DNA of 64,000 nucleotides from Legionella genomosp. 1 (GCA_945878975.1 CAMCUM010000005.1:1-64000); one strand, 5' to 3'; numbered from the stretch's first letter, positions 1 to 9,073 are shown. A program made the numbers and translations. Notes: generated by a model not told the origin, from the letters alone.

Positions 1-2
1 GA

Positions 3-74
3 CAGTGGAAATTAAATTTAATTGAGACCCTAAACCCAGATTGGCGTGATCTATATGAAGATATTTGTCGTTGA
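3..74 (+). CDS. GIY-YIG nuclease family protein, C-terminal end (partial)
   Basis: The first 72 bases read as an open frame ending in TGA. Its 23 residues begin QWKLNLIETLNPDW and continue RDLYEDICR. This pattern (WK, LIE, NPDW, DLYE) is the usual C-terminal tail of the small GIY-YIG (UPF0213/YhbQ-like) nuclease-domain proteins. The catalytic GIY-YIG part would lie upstream of the window. The role of this family in bacteria is not settled. The assignment rests on a short tail and is an inference from motif recognition. Confidence 0.6.
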   Translation, partial: QWKLNLIETLNPDWRDLYEDICR

Positions 75-89
75 TTTAGATCGTCTGGA

Positions 90-144
90 TGCCGCGGACA
101 AGCCGCGGCACGTAGGCGTCGGGGATGAATTGTAAACACGCCCT
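90..144. repeat. Palindromic repeat fragment after the GIY-YIG gene
   Basis: A perfect hairpin TGCCGCGG / CCGCGGCA (90-97 and 103-110) is followed by CGTAGG and then AATTGTAAACACGCCCT (128-144). The last 17 bases match, with one mismatch, the right arm of the terminal-inverted-repeat element at 35562-35624. The AAGCCG...ACGTAGG core is also shared with 35588-35602 and, reversed, with about 20268-20287. It is probably a partial copy of a dispersed non-coding element. Confidence 0.55.
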
Positions 145-176
145 ATAAAGAGTATCTTTTTTTAACGCGGGCATTG

Positions 177-479
177 ATGTTTTGTTGCCTAAGTGCTCAA
201 GCTCCTACGGTCGAATTCCATGAGACATTACTCCGTGCCATTTTTCTTTTTAGCACTACACGTGATGTACGAGATGTGCAAATCATATTACCTTGTATGA
301 ATGAAATGGCTGCCAACTATGTGAAGGGTTTACCCGAACCAGAGCGCGTGCTTTTGAATCGGAACAATCCAGCATTAATACGTCGGATCATGGGTGAAGA
401 AAGTACGCAAAATATTTTTAGTAGCACATCAATATCGAATCCTATCGAGGCCCCAACTGCTCGAAAAAGTTTGTGCTAA
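177..479 (+). CDS. Hypothetical ORF, possibly a frame-broken gene remnant
   Basis: An open frame of 100 codons (ATG at 177, with an in-frame TTG at 174) with no family that I recognise and no clear Shine-Dalgarno sequence. Where it stops, a second open frame (394-636, one base out of phase) continues with a basic, helix-like sequence. The pair could therefore be one older gene broken by a frameshift near 400-480. The sequence FHETLLRAIFLF and the basic tail suggest no known domain. It may also be non-coding. No function is proposed. Confidence 0.3.
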   Translation: MFCCLSAQAPTVEFHETLLRAIFLFSTTRDVRDVQIILPCMNEMAANYVKGLPEPERVLLNRNNPALIRRIMGEESTQNIFSSTSISNPIEAPTARKSLC

Positions 480-619
480 TTTAAAGGCCAAAATTAAAAA
501 GGTGGTGACAGGGTGTATTTCTATTTTTTATCCACAATTTTTGTTCAAAAAATTGACACAATTACTGGCCTCGCGTATAATGAGCAGACTAAATTTTATT
601 CAAAACACGCGGGGATCAC

Positions 620-1234
620 ATGCAATCAAGAAATGAGGAATATCAAATAGAAGCACGCGCAATTGCACAAGCGTTACGTCAATTAGTGGTACCCCCAACA
701 GATTCATCACTCGATTTTTCAACAGAATTTTCAGCACAAGCATTACAGACGATCCAAACGAGGATGCAAACGTTACTGCAACAAGAGTGTCCGATAAATA
801 CCGTGTTTGATCCTGTAATCGATGTTTTAAATGAACTCAGCGCTACCCACACCCAGGCGCCCCTTATCAACGCTTTCTCTATGTGGAAAAACTCGTTGTC
901 CTCAGGTACACCCGTAGATGAAAAGCAGATCATCCTGCACGAATATGAAAGCCTATTAGACAACCATAAAATATTAGATGATAGCATACAGAAACTACGC
1001 ACGATTCAAAGTAGAATGAGCGAAATGCCTGAGATCAACGCAACTCTTGAACAACTCATCCAATGTTGTCTGTCTTCTATCACGTTACTAAGTAATATCA
1101 GTCCACATTTGGCAAAAATTGGTATCACCGATAGCCAAAAAGAAAGACTAGCCACGGATTTTGCTACGATAGCTCAAGAACTCTCTGACCTAAATGAACA
1201 GGTCACACCGCGTTCAGGACCGCAACGCAAATAG
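620..1234 (+). CDS. Uncharacterised helical protein
   Basis: A 204-residue protein with no recognised family. It starts at ATG 620, preceded by GGGGATC, which can serve as a weak ribosome-binding site. The composition is Gln/Leu/Ser/Thr-rich with long predicted helices. It has no signal peptide and no membrane segment, and the C-terminus is basic and Pro/Arg-containing (TPRSGPQRK). It stands alone between a possible gene remnant and a repeat-rich gap. In a Legionellales-type genome such orphan soluble helical proteins are often accessory, but nothing in the sequence proves secretion or a role. Confidence 0.55.
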   Translation: MQSRNEEYQIEARAIAQALRQLVVPPTDSSLDFSTEFSAQALQTIQTRMQTLLQQECPINTVFDPVIDVLNELSATHTQAPLINAFSMWKNSLSSGTPVDEKQIILHEYESLLDNHKILDDSIQKLRTIQSRMSEMPEINATLEQLIQCCLSSITLLSNISPHLAKIGITDSQKERLATDFATIAQELSDLNEQVTPRSGPQRK

Positions 1235-1596
1235 TCTGCCGATCATAACGATGCATAGTAAAAAAAACGGGCTTGTTTACAAAGTTTGTGCTAGATAATA
1301 TAGGGTTTTTCGGTATATCTAGCCCAAACTGGTCATGTTGTATATTTTGTCTTCGAACTGGTGGGCACGCTGCGCTTTCCCCACCCTACTTATTCACATT
1401 TTTTCAATAAAAACTCATGTGGGGATCTCTCAGGTCGCAAGCGCCTCAGGATGACGTGCATGCACGGAACGGCGGAAAAGGCCAAAAATGAACTAATTAA
1501 TTCCTGATTAGGTCGCCAATGCTTCAGCAGAAGAAGATCATTACCTAATCTCTATTGAATAACACCCTATACAATAGCAAATACTTACCAACAACC
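1235..1596. other. Gap without a gene; repeat fragments
   Basis: No supported gene. It contains a hairpin GTGGG(CACGCTGCGCTTT)CCCAC at about 1361-1383, in the style of dispersed palindromes, and a CTCAGGTCGCAAGCGCCTCAGGATGACG-like stretch near 1429-1456 that also looks like repeat debris. Bases 1541-1596 lie directly after the stop of the permease gene and may be the former 3' end of that gene in another frame. Confidence 0.45.
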
Positions 1597-2856
1597 CTAG
1601 TTCAATAACTCCGGTGGCATAAAACCTGCGACCAAACCGATACAACACATTGTAATCGCCAAAATAGGCAAGACTCTCGATCCTCGTTGGCGCCGCAACA
1701 ATTTCATCGCTGCAAAAAACAAGATGATATAATATAATAAGGCACATTGCGCCGTAACAGCCGACAAAATCCAATACGATCGATTCATACTTGGAAAAAA
1801 TAAGAAAGCCGTTAGCAACAAAGTATATATCAATGCCTGCATGTACAAGATGCCAATCGGTACTTGTTTGCGATTCAGCTTTTGCAACCATTGTGGTGTC
1901 ATCGTCATAGATGCCAAAGAAACATGCAAACTTTTTGCCAAACCCAACATCCAGGACGAAGCAATACCCAAACCGCCAATGATGATGCACAGCCCAATCC
2001 ACAGCGTCATGTTCTCAATATGAAATGTAGCAAAAAATATTTGCAACATATCGACCAAGCCTGTGATCACAGTGATTTTTTCAACCGGCATGATGACACA
2101 CAATGCCAAGGAGCTACACATAAGCGTGAGTAAAATCAGCAACGCACTCAACGTCAATGCCTTGGGATAGACACGCTGGGGGTTAGCAACGTTGCCAGCA
2201 TAAACCGCAATCACTTCTAGTCCTAAAAGACTAAACAAAACATTTGAAAAAAAGCCAATATTCTTCATGTCATGCATGGTAGGAAGCAGCGCTTGCCAAG
2301 TCAGTGGCGTTGCCGAGGGGTTGCCAGCCGACAGCCAATATATGGCCAAACCTATGATAATGGTCATGGGGAGTAATGTACCAACAATGGCACTACTGAT
2401 ATTCACCCATTTGCTAAACTGGATCCCAAAACTATGGACCCCTGTCATAAACCAAAACAATGAGAGACTCAGTATAAAAACAAAGCTCTTAGAATGATCT
2501 AAATGATGCCCTACCAATATGGCAATCGTAGCCGTAATGAACGCAAAAATGGTCGGATACCAAATGATGTTATATAACCATTGCAAACAAATCGCAAAAT
2601 GCCCCCATTGATGACCATATGCTTCTCGGATCCAAATGTAAGACCCTCCCGTTTTAGGATAGTGACTGGCTAATTTACTCGTCACCCAAGCCAGCGGCAA
2701 AAAGAAACCCAATCCTGCCAAAGCATAAAAAGTCACAAGCGACACACCAAATTGCGCCGCAATAGGTAAATTCCTCAAACTATCTACTGAAATAATAGCC
2801 ATCATGACCAAAGCCAATAGCCCTAGTTCGGATGTGGCGTGTTTGGTTGAGTGCAT
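1597..2856 (-). CDS. APC-superfamily amino-acid permease (GadC-like), C-terminally short
   Basis: A polytopic inner-membrane transporter of 419 residues. The N-terminus (SELGLLALVMMAIISVDSLR) and the segment HYPKTGGSYIWIREAYG are typical of the glutamate:GABA-antiporter branch of the APC superfamily, which exchanges or imports amino acids. I count about 11 hydrophobic helices, ending at IAITMCCIGLVAGFMPPELLN. Family members usually have 12 helices and are about 40-70 residues longer. The frame after the stop holds a further hydrophobic stretch (LGLLVSICYCIGCY), so loss of the last helix by a late frameshift or stop is possible. It is a monocistronic gene between repeat elements. The substrate is not determined. 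Confidence 0.75.
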   Translation of the reverse strand: MHSTKHATSELGLLALVMMAIISVDSLRNLPIAAQFGVSLVTFYALAGLGFFLPLAWVTSKLASHYPKTGGSYIWIREAYGHQWGHFAICLQWLYNIIWYPTIFAFITATIAILVGHHLDHSKSFVFILSLSLFWFMTGVHSFGIQFSKWVNISSAIVGTLLPMTIIIGLAIYWLSAGNPSATPLTWQALLPTMHDMKNIGFFSNVLFSLLGLEVIAVYAGNVANPQRVYPKALTLSALLILLTLMCSSLALCVIMPVEKITVITGLVDMLQIFFATFHIENMTLWIGLCIIIGGLGIASSWMLGLAKSLHVSLASMTMTPQWLQKLNRKQVPIGILYMQALIYTLLLTAFLFFPSMNRSYWILSAVTAQCALLYYIILFFAAMKLLRRQRGSRVLPILAITMCCIGLVAGFMPPELLN

Positions 2857-2974
2857 GAGAACCTATAAATGTAATAATACGCTAATACAGTGCAAGATAC
2901 CAAATTCGATCTATGATGTCAATCAACAGGCAGTAGGAACGTGTGTAAACCGAGGTTCGAATAAGTCGAGGATT

Positions 2975-3053
2975 GTAGCCTGGATGCAGCGCAGCGGAAT
3001 CCGGGAAACAGATGCCACTGCTCCCGGATTTCGCTACGCTGCATCCAGGCTAC
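2975..3053. repeat. 79-bp palindromic repeat (GTAGCCTGGATGCAGCGCAGCG type)
   Basis: An imperfect inverted repeat with arms at 2975-3005 and 3022-3053. The arms begin GTAGCCTGGATGCAGCGCAG and end with the complementary CTGCATCCAGGCTAC. A second full copy lies at 29562-29638, and shorter relatives at 36371-36409 and 41689-41722. It is non-coding and located in an intergenic gap. Transcribed, it would form a long hairpin. Confidence 0.85.
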
Positions 3054-3086
3054 ATTTATGAGTTAGGAACGCGGCCGCGATCCTTA

Positions 3087-3536
3087 TTACATCTTTTGCG
3101 GTTCAATCTTTGGAATGGCGTTCAAATCACATTCAGCGTTCGTGTTCGCATCAGGCGGCGATGGTACGTCTGAAAAATCCCTAGGAAAGCAAAGAGTCAC
3201 ATTCCATCCTGTTTCACCAGGCTGGATGGCATTGGGCAATTTCCTAAAGTGCTTCCCTTTATAAATTTTATCTTCTTGCCCCGCCCAAAAAGCCGGAGAA
3301 AATTTTGCTTCCAACGAAAGCGTCTCTCCAGGCTTACACTCAAACTCATCCCTACTCCACAAATCTCCCTCTGCAATCAGAGTCGTTAGCTTTTTTTTTC
3401 CTGTCCCTGCATCTAACAAGTCAACCGTCAAATCATAAGCTTTCCAGTTGTTTCCTTTCACCATAGTTAAATAACATTTGATAGCTTGAACCTGTGTAGA
3501 CATCAATATGCTTAATAGCAAAATAATATATTTCAT
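3087..3536 (-). CDS. Secreted/periplasmic protein, uncharacterised
   Basis: About 149 residues. The start is taken at ATG 3536 because GAGGTG lies 5 bases upstream; a GTG at 3542 is in frame but lies within that site. Residues 1-18 form a signal peptide (MKYIILLLSILMSTQVQA) with cleavage before IKC. The mature part has Cys residues at the start, middle and end, a repeated PGET motif (CKPGETLSL and QPGETGWNV) and an acidic Pro-rich stretch before the end. I know no function for it. Its composition resembles small exported beta-rich proteins. It ends next to a palindromic repeat and is divergent from sohB. Confidence 0.75.
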   Translation of the reverse strand: MKYIILLLSILMSTQVQAIKCYLTMVKGNNWKAYDLTVDLLDAGTGKKKLTTLIAEGDLWSRDEFECKPGETLSLEAKFSPAFWAGQEDKIYKGKHFRKLPNAIQPGETGWNVTLCFPRDFSDVPSPPDANTNAECDLNAIPKIEPQKM

Positions 3537-3694
3537 GATCACCTCATTTTCTTTATAGCATCATATTGAACTTAGGCATATTTAAACCCTTGGTTACACC
3601 GCGGTTCACCTGGGCTACTAATACTTGTTGACACAAACCGTCATTTGCGAAATGATCAACCATTCTAGCATAAACTTTCAAACAGGTTGTCGCA

Positions 3695-4645
3695 ATGGAA
3701 TTTTTAACACAATATGGATTGTTTGCCTTAAAAACACTGACTTTGGTTCTAGCCATATTATTTCTCTTAGGGGGGGTGCTTGCCCTCACACGTAAATCTA
3801 AAACAGATTTGACTGTTTCCTTCCTAAATGATGACTATCGTCATTTGGTTGAGTATATGGAAAAGGCAGTGCTGGGTAAAAAAACGAAAAAACCCAAACT
3901 CAAAAAAACACCTTCCAAGAAAAAAGCAGAACCCGTGCTCTACGTTATAGATTTTGATGGTGATATCAAAGCCTCCCAAGTAGAACCCTTGCGCGAGGAA
4001 GTTTCCGCAATCTTAGCTGTCGCCACCAAACACGATGAGGTATTAATTCGTTTGGAAAGCCCAGGTGGCTCTGTAAATGGCTATGGGTTGGCCGCCGCTC
4101 AGCTTCAACGCATACGCGACCGCGACATCCCCATCACTGCCTGTATTGATAAAGTAGCTGCCAGCGGTGGGTATCTCATGGCATGTGTCGCTAATCAAAT
4201 TATTGCTGCGCCGTTTGCCATTGTAGGGTCGATTGGAGTCGTCGCGCAATTACCAAACTTTCATCGTTGGTTACAGAAAAATGACATTGATGTTGAGCTT
4301 ATCACTGCTGGTAAATACAAACGCACCTTAACTGTATTGGGTAAAAACACACCCAAGGGACGTGCAAAATTTCAGGAAGATTTAGAACAAATTCACAAAA
4401 GCTTTCGACAATATGTGCTAAACAACCGATCTGAACTGGATATAGACCAAGTTGCAACAGGAGAACATTGGTTGGCAACGGATGCTTTGAATTTACGTTT
4501 GATTGATCAGCTCCAAACCAGCGATGAATTCATTATCAATAAAATCCAGACCCACCGTATCTTCCATATTAAGGTATACCACAAACCCACATGGCTAGAG
4601 CGAATGTTACACCCTGCTTCGAAATTGATGCATCCTTTTGCGTAG
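3695..4645 (+). CDS. sohB: SohB-type inner-membrane S49 peptidase
   Basis: A signal-peptide-peptidase-like serine protease anchored in the inner membrane and acting on the periplasmic side. One N-terminal helix spans about residues 9-31, followed by a Lys-rich linker (about 60-78) and the S49 domain. The motif ESPGGSVNGYG lies at 121-131. The nucleophile is Ser157 in KVAASGGY and the general base is Lys209 in GKYKR, 52 residues apart as in other S49 enzymes. The length (316) is usual for SohB. It is transcribed alone, divergent from the secreted-protein gene, and followed by a hairpin. Confidence 0.92.
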   Translation: MEFLTQYGLFALKTLTLVLAILFLLGGVLALTRKSKTDLTVSFLNDDYRHLVEYMEKAVLGKKTKKPKLKKTPSKKKAEPVLYVIDFDGDIKASQVEPLREEVSAILAVATKHDEVLIRLESPGGSVNGYGLAAAQLQRIRDRDIPITACIDKVAASGGYLMACVANQIIAAPFAIVGSIGVVAQLPNFHRWLQKNDIDVELITAGKYKRTLTVLGKNTPKGRAKFQEDLEQIHKSFRQYVLNNRSELDIDQVATGEHWLATDALNLRLIDQLQTSDEFIINKIQTHRIFHIKVYHKPTWLERMLHPASKLMHPFA

Positions 4646-4664
4646 AAAGATAGGGTAAATTTTT

Positions 4665-4706
4665 GAAGGAGGAGAAGCAGTAATACGCGTACTTCGCTTC
4701 TCCTTC
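4665..4706. repeat. Hairpin between convergent genes
   Basis: Inverted repeat GAAGGAGGAGAAGC (4665-4678) / GCTTCTCCTTC (4696-4706) between sohB and the convergent gene at 4736. There is no T-run on either side, so it is not a textbook intrinsic terminator. It may act as a 3'-end stabilising hairpin for either transcript. Confidence 0.5.
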
Positions 4707-4735
4707 AGGAAGAAGGTGTTTATCATAACAAACAA

Positions 4736-5182
4736 TTAAACCTGAGGTTGCTCAGGCTCCCGTAGCTCCCACCAGATTTTCCAACTGCGTTTGTAATGTT
4801 CATTACATGTTTGGGTAATGAATTTGGCATCCATATTGCGCTTCTCTAGTATAGAACTATCTTCTACAGCAGGTGTTGTGGAATACAATGCGATTTCTCT
4901 ATCATCTCCACATTGATAAGACTGCATCAGCGCTGCAATCAAATAATGAGACTGGTGCCAATTTAAAAAAAACGACACTTCTTTATCACGAAAAATCACC
5001 TCAGATATGCTACCATCATATATTAATTTTCCAAGAGGAATGTAAGATTTTTTCAAAACACAATCTGCTGCTGTATTATTTTTAATACTTATTTGAAATA
5101 TCGAGCAATAATCTTCACCCGCAACTGCGGCGCTTGAAAAACAAAAACTTAATACGCATAAAACACAAAATAATTTTCTCAT
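4736..5182 (-). CDS. Secreted small protein, member of a dispersed family
   Basis: 148 residues with a clear signal peptide (MRKLFCVLCVLSFCFSSAAVA, cleaved before GEDYC). The mature part starts YCSIFQISIKNNTAADC and continues with VIFRDKEVSFFL and SYQCGDDREIALY. The protein encoded at 16473-16973 has the same order of elements: C near the mature N-terminus, I-I-KN-x-T-x3-C, an F-x-L strand, Y-x-CG, then an I-x-L strand. The one at 63006-63392 shares IIKNKT. The two Cys pairs suggest disulfides in the periplasm or outside the cell. Function unknown. It is 11 bases upstream of rnhA on the same strand. Confidence 0.75.
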   Translation of the reverse strand: MRKLFCVLCVLSFCFSSAAVAGEDYCSIFQISIKNNTAADCVLKKSYIPLGKLIYDGSISEVIFRDKEVSFFLNWHQSHYLIAALMQSYQCGDDREIALYSTTPAVEDSSILEKRNMDAKFITQTCNEHYKRSWKIWWELREPEQPQV

Positions 5183-5193
5183 AGCAACGCTTC

Positions 5194-5643
5194 TCAGGAA
5201 TGGTTTAATTCGAACACCGCTAAATTAGCTAATTGATCTGCACGTTCATTTTCTGGGTGACCGGAATGACCTTTCACCCAATGCCAGGCAATGTCGTGGT
5301 TCTTAGCAAGTTCATCCAAACGCATCCAGAGATCGATGTTCTTCACCGCTTCGTTTTTACTATTACGCCATCCCTTTTTCTTCCACTGCGCCAGCCATGA
5401 TTGCATACCTTGGCGTAGATAATCAGAATCCGTGTACAAGGCAACGGTACAGCGCCGATTGAGAGAGGCCAATGCTTCTATCGCTGCAGTCAATTCCATA
5501 CGATTGTTCGTAGTCATGGGCTCGGCACCCTTGATTTCTTTTTCACGACCTTGACAGCGCAGAATAGCACCCCAGCCCCCTGGGCCAGGGTTCCCTTTGC
5601 AAGCGCCGTCTGTATAAATTGAAACTGTCTCTAGCGCCTCCAT
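5194..5643 (-). CDS. rnhA: Ribonuclease HI
   Basis: Cleaves the RNA strand of RNA-DNA hybrids (R-loops, primers) in the cytoplasm. The 149-residue protein has the complete RNase HI active site, offset by two from E. coli: Asp12 ([16 protein letters not shown]), Glu50 ([12 protein letters not shown]), Asp72 (YTDSDYL), His126 ([10 protein letters not shown]) and Asp136 (ERADQLAN). It lies 9 bases after tolB on the same strand and is probably cotranscribed with the tol genes. This is the slot where pal usually follows tolB. Confidence 0.96.
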   Translation of the reverse strand: MEALETVSIYTDGACKGNPGPGGWGAILRCQGREKEIKGAEPMTTNNRMELTAAIEALASLNRRCTVALYTDSDYLRQGMQSWLAQWKKKGWRNSKNEAVKNIDLWMRLDELAKNHDIAWHWVKGHSGHPENERADQLANLAVFELNHS

Positions 5644-5652
5644 ATCAAGGTC

Positions 5653-6915
5653 CTATCCTAAGTAAGGTGACCAAGCTGGCTCTTGAATATCCCCATTGCG
5701 TGACGGGAATTTCAAACGAATGCGGCCATCGATAGAAACCATGCCTAAAATACCTTGATCATGCTCTCGGCTCGCATAAAGGATTAATCGACCATTCGGA
5801 GCAACAGAGGGAGATTCATCCATTGCCGAATTTGTCACGGTCTCTACTTGTCCAGAATGCATATCTTGCACAGCGATATTGAAACCTCTATCTCCACGAT
5901 GCAACATCACCATTGTTTGCTGATTCGGTGTAAACGAAGCACGTGCATTGTAATTTCCATTGAAACTTACGCGACTGACACGTCCATCCGCCAATCCCAA
6001 ACGGTATATCTGTGGGCTACCACCACGACCAGACGTAAAGATGATCGAATTGCCATCTGGAGAATAACGCGGCTCAGTATCAATCGCCGAACCAAACGTC
6101 AATTGACGCATTTGACCAGAACTTAAATTCACAGAATAAAGTTTAGGACTCCCCTCTTTGGATAACACAACAGCCAATTCTTTCCCACTTGGCGACCAAG
6201 CAGGCGCCCCGTTGATACCTGGGAAACTAGTGATCAAGCGACGTTGACCCGTAACCACATCCACTTTATAAATTTGAGAACGCTTATTTTCAAAAGACAC
6301 ATAAGCAATATAACGTCCATCTGGAGACCATGAAGGAGACATAATCGGTTCAGAGGAATTCAACAAGTTTTGTGGGTGATAGCCATCCATATCCGCCACT
6401 TCTAAAGAAAAACGAGTATGGCCTCTAAACCCTCTTTGGACCATAATATAAGCAATTTTAGTAGAAAATATCCCACGTTCCCCAGTAAGTTTTTGATAAA
6501 CCTGGTCGCTAATATGGTGTGCTAGCGCACGTAATTGTTGTTCTTGTACAACAAATTTGTTGGAGAGTAATGTCCTACCTTGCGCCGCCGCATCAACCAA
6601 ACTATAACTAACGGCCACCCGCCCATCATTGCTAGGCGACACTACCCCAGATAAAACCGTATCAGCGCCTATTTGTTGCCAATATTGCAGCGCTGAACGA
6701 CCATCACCTTGCGCGGGCATGATTTTAAATTGTCCAGAGAGCTTGAGATCATTCGTGATCACGGCTGTCATACTGTGCGAACGATCATCAGAACCAAAGG
6801 CATTGATGCCAATGGGTAACGCCGCAGAAATCCCCTGCGTTAATTCTAAATCCAAAGCAAAAATGCGTGTTGAGAATGCGAGCAACATCAATAGTTGCAT
6901 ACCTCTTTTTAACAT
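5653..6915 (-). CDS. tolB: Tol-Pal system periplasmic beta-propeller TolB
   Basis: The periplasmic part of the Tol-Pal machine that constricts the outer membrane at division; it binds Pal and TolA. 420 residues: signal peptide [20 protein letters not shown], cleaved before LDLELTQG; an N-terminal alpha/beta domain (about 20-160); then PD40/WD40-like propeller repeats, visible as recurrent [38 protein letters not shown] and [13 protein letters not shown]. The last residues are PAWSPYLG. It is the fifth gene of a ybgC-tolQRAB run, 4 bases after tolA. Pal is not encoded next to it. Confidence 0.96.
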   Translation of the reverse strand: MLKRGMQLLMLLAFSTRIFALDLELTQGISAALPIGINAFGSDDRSHSMTAVITNDLKLSGQFKIMPAQGDGRSALQYWQQIGADTVLSGVVSPSNDGRVAVSYSLVDAAAQGRTLLSNKFVVQEQQLRALAHHISDQVYQKLTGERGIFSTKIAYIMVQRGFRGHTRFSLEVADMDGYHPQNLLNSSEPIMSPSWSPDGRYIAYVSFENKRSQIYKVDVVTGQRRLITSFPGINGAPAWSPSGKELAVVLSKEGSPKLYSVNLSSGQMRQLTFGSAIDTEPRYSPDGNSIIFTSGRGGSPQIYRLGLADGRVSRVSFNGNYNARASFTPNQQTMVMLHRGDRGFNIAVQDMHSGQVETVTNSAMDESPSVAPNGRLILYASREHDQGILGMVSIDGRIRLKFPSRNGDIQEPAWSPYLG

Positions 6916-6919
6916 GGTA

Positions 6920-7927
6920 CTACCCCCTCGTACTTTCAGGACGGACTGTTAAACTGATGTCCCGAAATAAATTAAACATGGCTTGATCACTCGGTACTGG
7001 TAAAGGCGATGCTTTATAAATAGCCGCTTGCGCAGAACGATCTAAAACCGGGTCACCACTACTTTTTATCAAACTCACCGACAATACCTTGCCGCTAGGT
7101 GCCAACTGAATTCTAAATTGGCTAAACAATTGTGGATTCACATGATCAGGCAAAATCCAATGCTGACTGATGGCTTGAATAATCAAACCCTTATATTTAT
7201 TGACTTCTCCAGACATCTGAGCAGCACGCTGCTGATCCAAGGCCGCTTGCTGTGCTGCTTTACGACGTGCTTCTGCTTGAGCTGCTTGAGCTGCTTGCGC
7301 TGCCTGTGCTTGCGCGGCTTGAGCTGCCGACTCTCTCTGCGCTTGTGCCGCAGATTCTCTTTGCGCCTGCATTGCTTCCTCTTGTTTTTGCTTTTGCAAA
7401 GCAGCCGTCAATCGCTGTTTTTCCAGCGCTTGTTGCTTTTTCAATTGCTCTTGCTGTTGCTTTAAAGCAGCCAAATTCTTTTCTTGTTGTACTTTTTGCT
7501 CCGCCAACTCTCGCAAATGTTGTTTTTCTGCAGCTACTTTTTTCTGTTGTGCCACAGCCATCTGAGCAGCTTCTCTCTTCATTTGCTCTAAATGACGTTG
7601 CTCACGGATCCGTTGCTGCTTTGCTACTCGTAATTGCTCTTGCATAGCGTTTTGCCGATTGATCTCAGCTTGCTCTTTTTGCGCCCGCTCTGACTTTAAA
7701 CGGTCAAGTGTTTCAGCCACTGCCTGGCTGTCTACACTGACTGCTTGTAACGGTTGCGCTTCAGGACGATTCATTTCCATCTTGCTCTCAACCACATCGG
7801 AACGTTGCGACGCATTCACCACAAACTTCTCCGAATGGCCTTCCATCATCAATAAACAGATGATTAAAAAATGTAAACCTACAGCTATAAAAAACGCATT
7901 ACGGTACGTCATCGTTTGCATCATCAT
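6920..7927 (-). CDS. tolA: Tol-Pal system protein TolA
   Basis: Links inner-membrane TolQR to outer-membrane Pal. 335 residues in three domains: one N-terminal transmembrane helix (about 9-27, [18 protein letters not shown]); a long Gln/Lys/Glu/Ala coiled coil (about 80-245), including AAQ-type near-repeats; and the C-terminal domain III (about 246-335; [54 protein letters not shown]). The start overlaps the tolR stop (ATGA), which indicates translational coupling. The repetitive domain gives long spurious open frames on the opposite strand. Confidence 0.95.
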   Translation of the reverse strand: MMMQTMTYRNAFFIAVGLHFLIICLLMMEGHSEKFVVNASQRSDVVESKMEMNRPEAQPLQAVSVDSQAVAETLDRLKSERAQKEQAEINRQNAMQEQLRVAKQQRIREQRHLEQMKREAAQMAVAQQKKVAAEKQHLRELAEQKVQQEKNLAALKQQQEQLKKQQALEKQRLTAALQKQKQEEAMQAQRESAAQAQRESAAQAAQAQAAQAAQAAQAEARRKAAQQAALDQQRAAQMSGEVNKYKGLIIQAISQHWILPDHVNPQLFSQFRIQLAPSGKVLSVSLIKSSGDPVLDRSAQAAIYKASPLPVPSDQAMFNLFRDISLTVRPESTRG

Positions 7928-8391
7928 TCCACCTCAACCACAGTTTGTTGTTGTAATGTCGTAGAATCGGTCACCAAGCCAACTTGCTCAGCGCCCGCCT
8001 GCTTCAATGCGCTCATCGCTAATACAACCCGACCATATGGGACACCTTGATCTCCTTTTACCAAAACATTGACGCTTTGACCAGATTCTTTCGCCAAAGC
8101 TAATTCAGCCGCAACACGAACCATGAGTTTTTCTGCAGCCATAGGCATTTCCGGATTTTGATCCACATTCAAGAAATATTCACCTTCTGCATTGACTGAG
8201 ACAATAATCGGCTCTCGATCCGTCGTTTTCACCGCCTGACTTTCAGCTTTCGGCAAATCCACGGTGACTCCCTGTGATAAAATAGGGGCCGTAATCATGA
8301 AAATCACCAACAAGACCAACATGACGTCGATATAAGGAACAACGTTGATCTCAGCGATGGGGCTTTTAGAGCGTGCTCTGCGTTTCAGCAT
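7924..8391 (-). CDS. tolR: Tol-Pal system proton-channel subunit TolR
   Basis: An ExbD/TolR-family subunit that, with TolQ, uses the proton gradient to energise TolA. 155 residues with a basic cytoplasmic start (MLKRRARSKSPIAEINVVPY), one transmembrane helix (about 21-42, IDVMLVLLVIFMITAPIL) that contains the conserved Asp23 thought to carry protons, and a periplasmic domain. It lies 10 bases downstream of tolQ and overlaps tolA by 4 bases. Confidence 0.96.
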   Translation of the reverse strand: MLKRRARSKSPIAEINVVPYIDVMLVLLVIFMITAPILSQGVTVDLPKAESQAVKTTDREPIIVSVNAEGEYFLNVDQNPEMPMAAEKLMVRVAAELALAKESGQSVNVLVKGDQGVPYGRVVLAMSALKQAGAEQVGLVTDSTTLQQQTVVEVE

Positions 8392-8401
8392 CGTTGTTCC
8401 C

Positions 8402-9070
8402 TTATTTATACTTAATTTGCTCAGAAATCAGAGCAACCAATTCTTCTTGAAACAAATCAGAATGATTGAGTAACCCATTCACATGAGTGCTATAGCGATT
8501 ATAAGCTATCACAGCTGGGATGGCTGTAAACAACCCCAATGCTGTCGCAACCAAGGCCTCTGAAATCCCTGGCGCCACCATCGCAATCGTTGCTTGCTGT
8601 GCTTGGCCTAAGGCTTGGAAAGACGTCATAATTCCCCACACCGTACCAAATAGCCCGACATAGGGCGCTAATGAACCAATCGATGCAAACAAAGGCAAAT
8701 GTTCTTCTAATTGCTCGGCTTCTTTATAATGACTGATTTGCATCGCACGCTGGATGGGTTCAATATGAATAGCACCATGATGTGCAGTCAATCGTAAAAA
8801 CTCTTTGAAACCCGTATAAAAAACAGCAGCCAAGCCATCCTGCTCCTCTTCATCTTCGTCCATTTCTGAGTGCAATTTACTCAAATCACTGCTACCCCAA
8901 AATCGCTTACGAAACGCGGCATACTCATTTTTTTTATTTCTAAAATACAAAGCACGCTGAATAATAAGAGTCCAGGATACCAACGATGCTGCCAACAATA
9001 TTAGCAACACAAATTTCACCACAAAGCCGGCTTGTAAAAAATAACCTAAAATACTAGTATGACTTCCCAC
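8402..9070 (-). CDS. tolQ: Tol-Pal system proton-channel subunit TolQ
   Basis: An ExbB/TolQ/MotA-family inner-membrane subunit of the Tol motor. 222 residues with three membrane helices: about 15-37, then about 128-155 (LPLFASIGSLAPYVGLFGTV) and about 163-192 (ATIAMVAPGISEALVATALG). The PYVGLFGTVWGIM and GISEALVATALGL segments are family signatures. It carries an unusual acidic insertion EMDEDEEEQDG (about 69-79) in the cytoplasmic loop. It lies 3 bases after ybgC. Confidence 0.95.
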   Translation of the reverse strand: MGSHTSILGYFLQAGFVVKFVLLILLAASLVSWTLIIQRALYFRNKKNEYAAFRKRFWGSSDLSKLHSEMDEDEEEQDGLAAVFYTGFKEFLRLTAHHGAIHIEPIQRAMQISHYKEAEQLEEHLPLFASIGSLAPYVGLFGTVWGIMTSFQALGQAQQATIAMVAPGISEALVATALGLFTAIPAVIAYNRYSTHVNGLLNHSDLFQEELVALISEQIKYK

Positions 9071-9073
9071 GTT

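Noticed and set aside
2975-3053. Palindromic repeats as CRISPR
   Set aside because: They are single, dispersed inverted repeats with no regular direct repeats or spacers and no cas genes.
3553-3789. Minus-strand open frame overlapping the start of sohB
   Set aside because: It lies across the sohB start and signal region, has no family likeness and no ribosome-binding site.
4665-4706. Intrinsic terminator of sohB
   Set aside because: The hairpin is good but neither side carries a U-run, so it is reported only as a hairpin.
7118-7964. Long plus-strand open frames opposite tolA
   Set aside because: They are the reverse reading of the Ala/Gln/Lys coiled-coil repeat; Leu/Cys-rich low-complexity products and no ribosome-binding sites.
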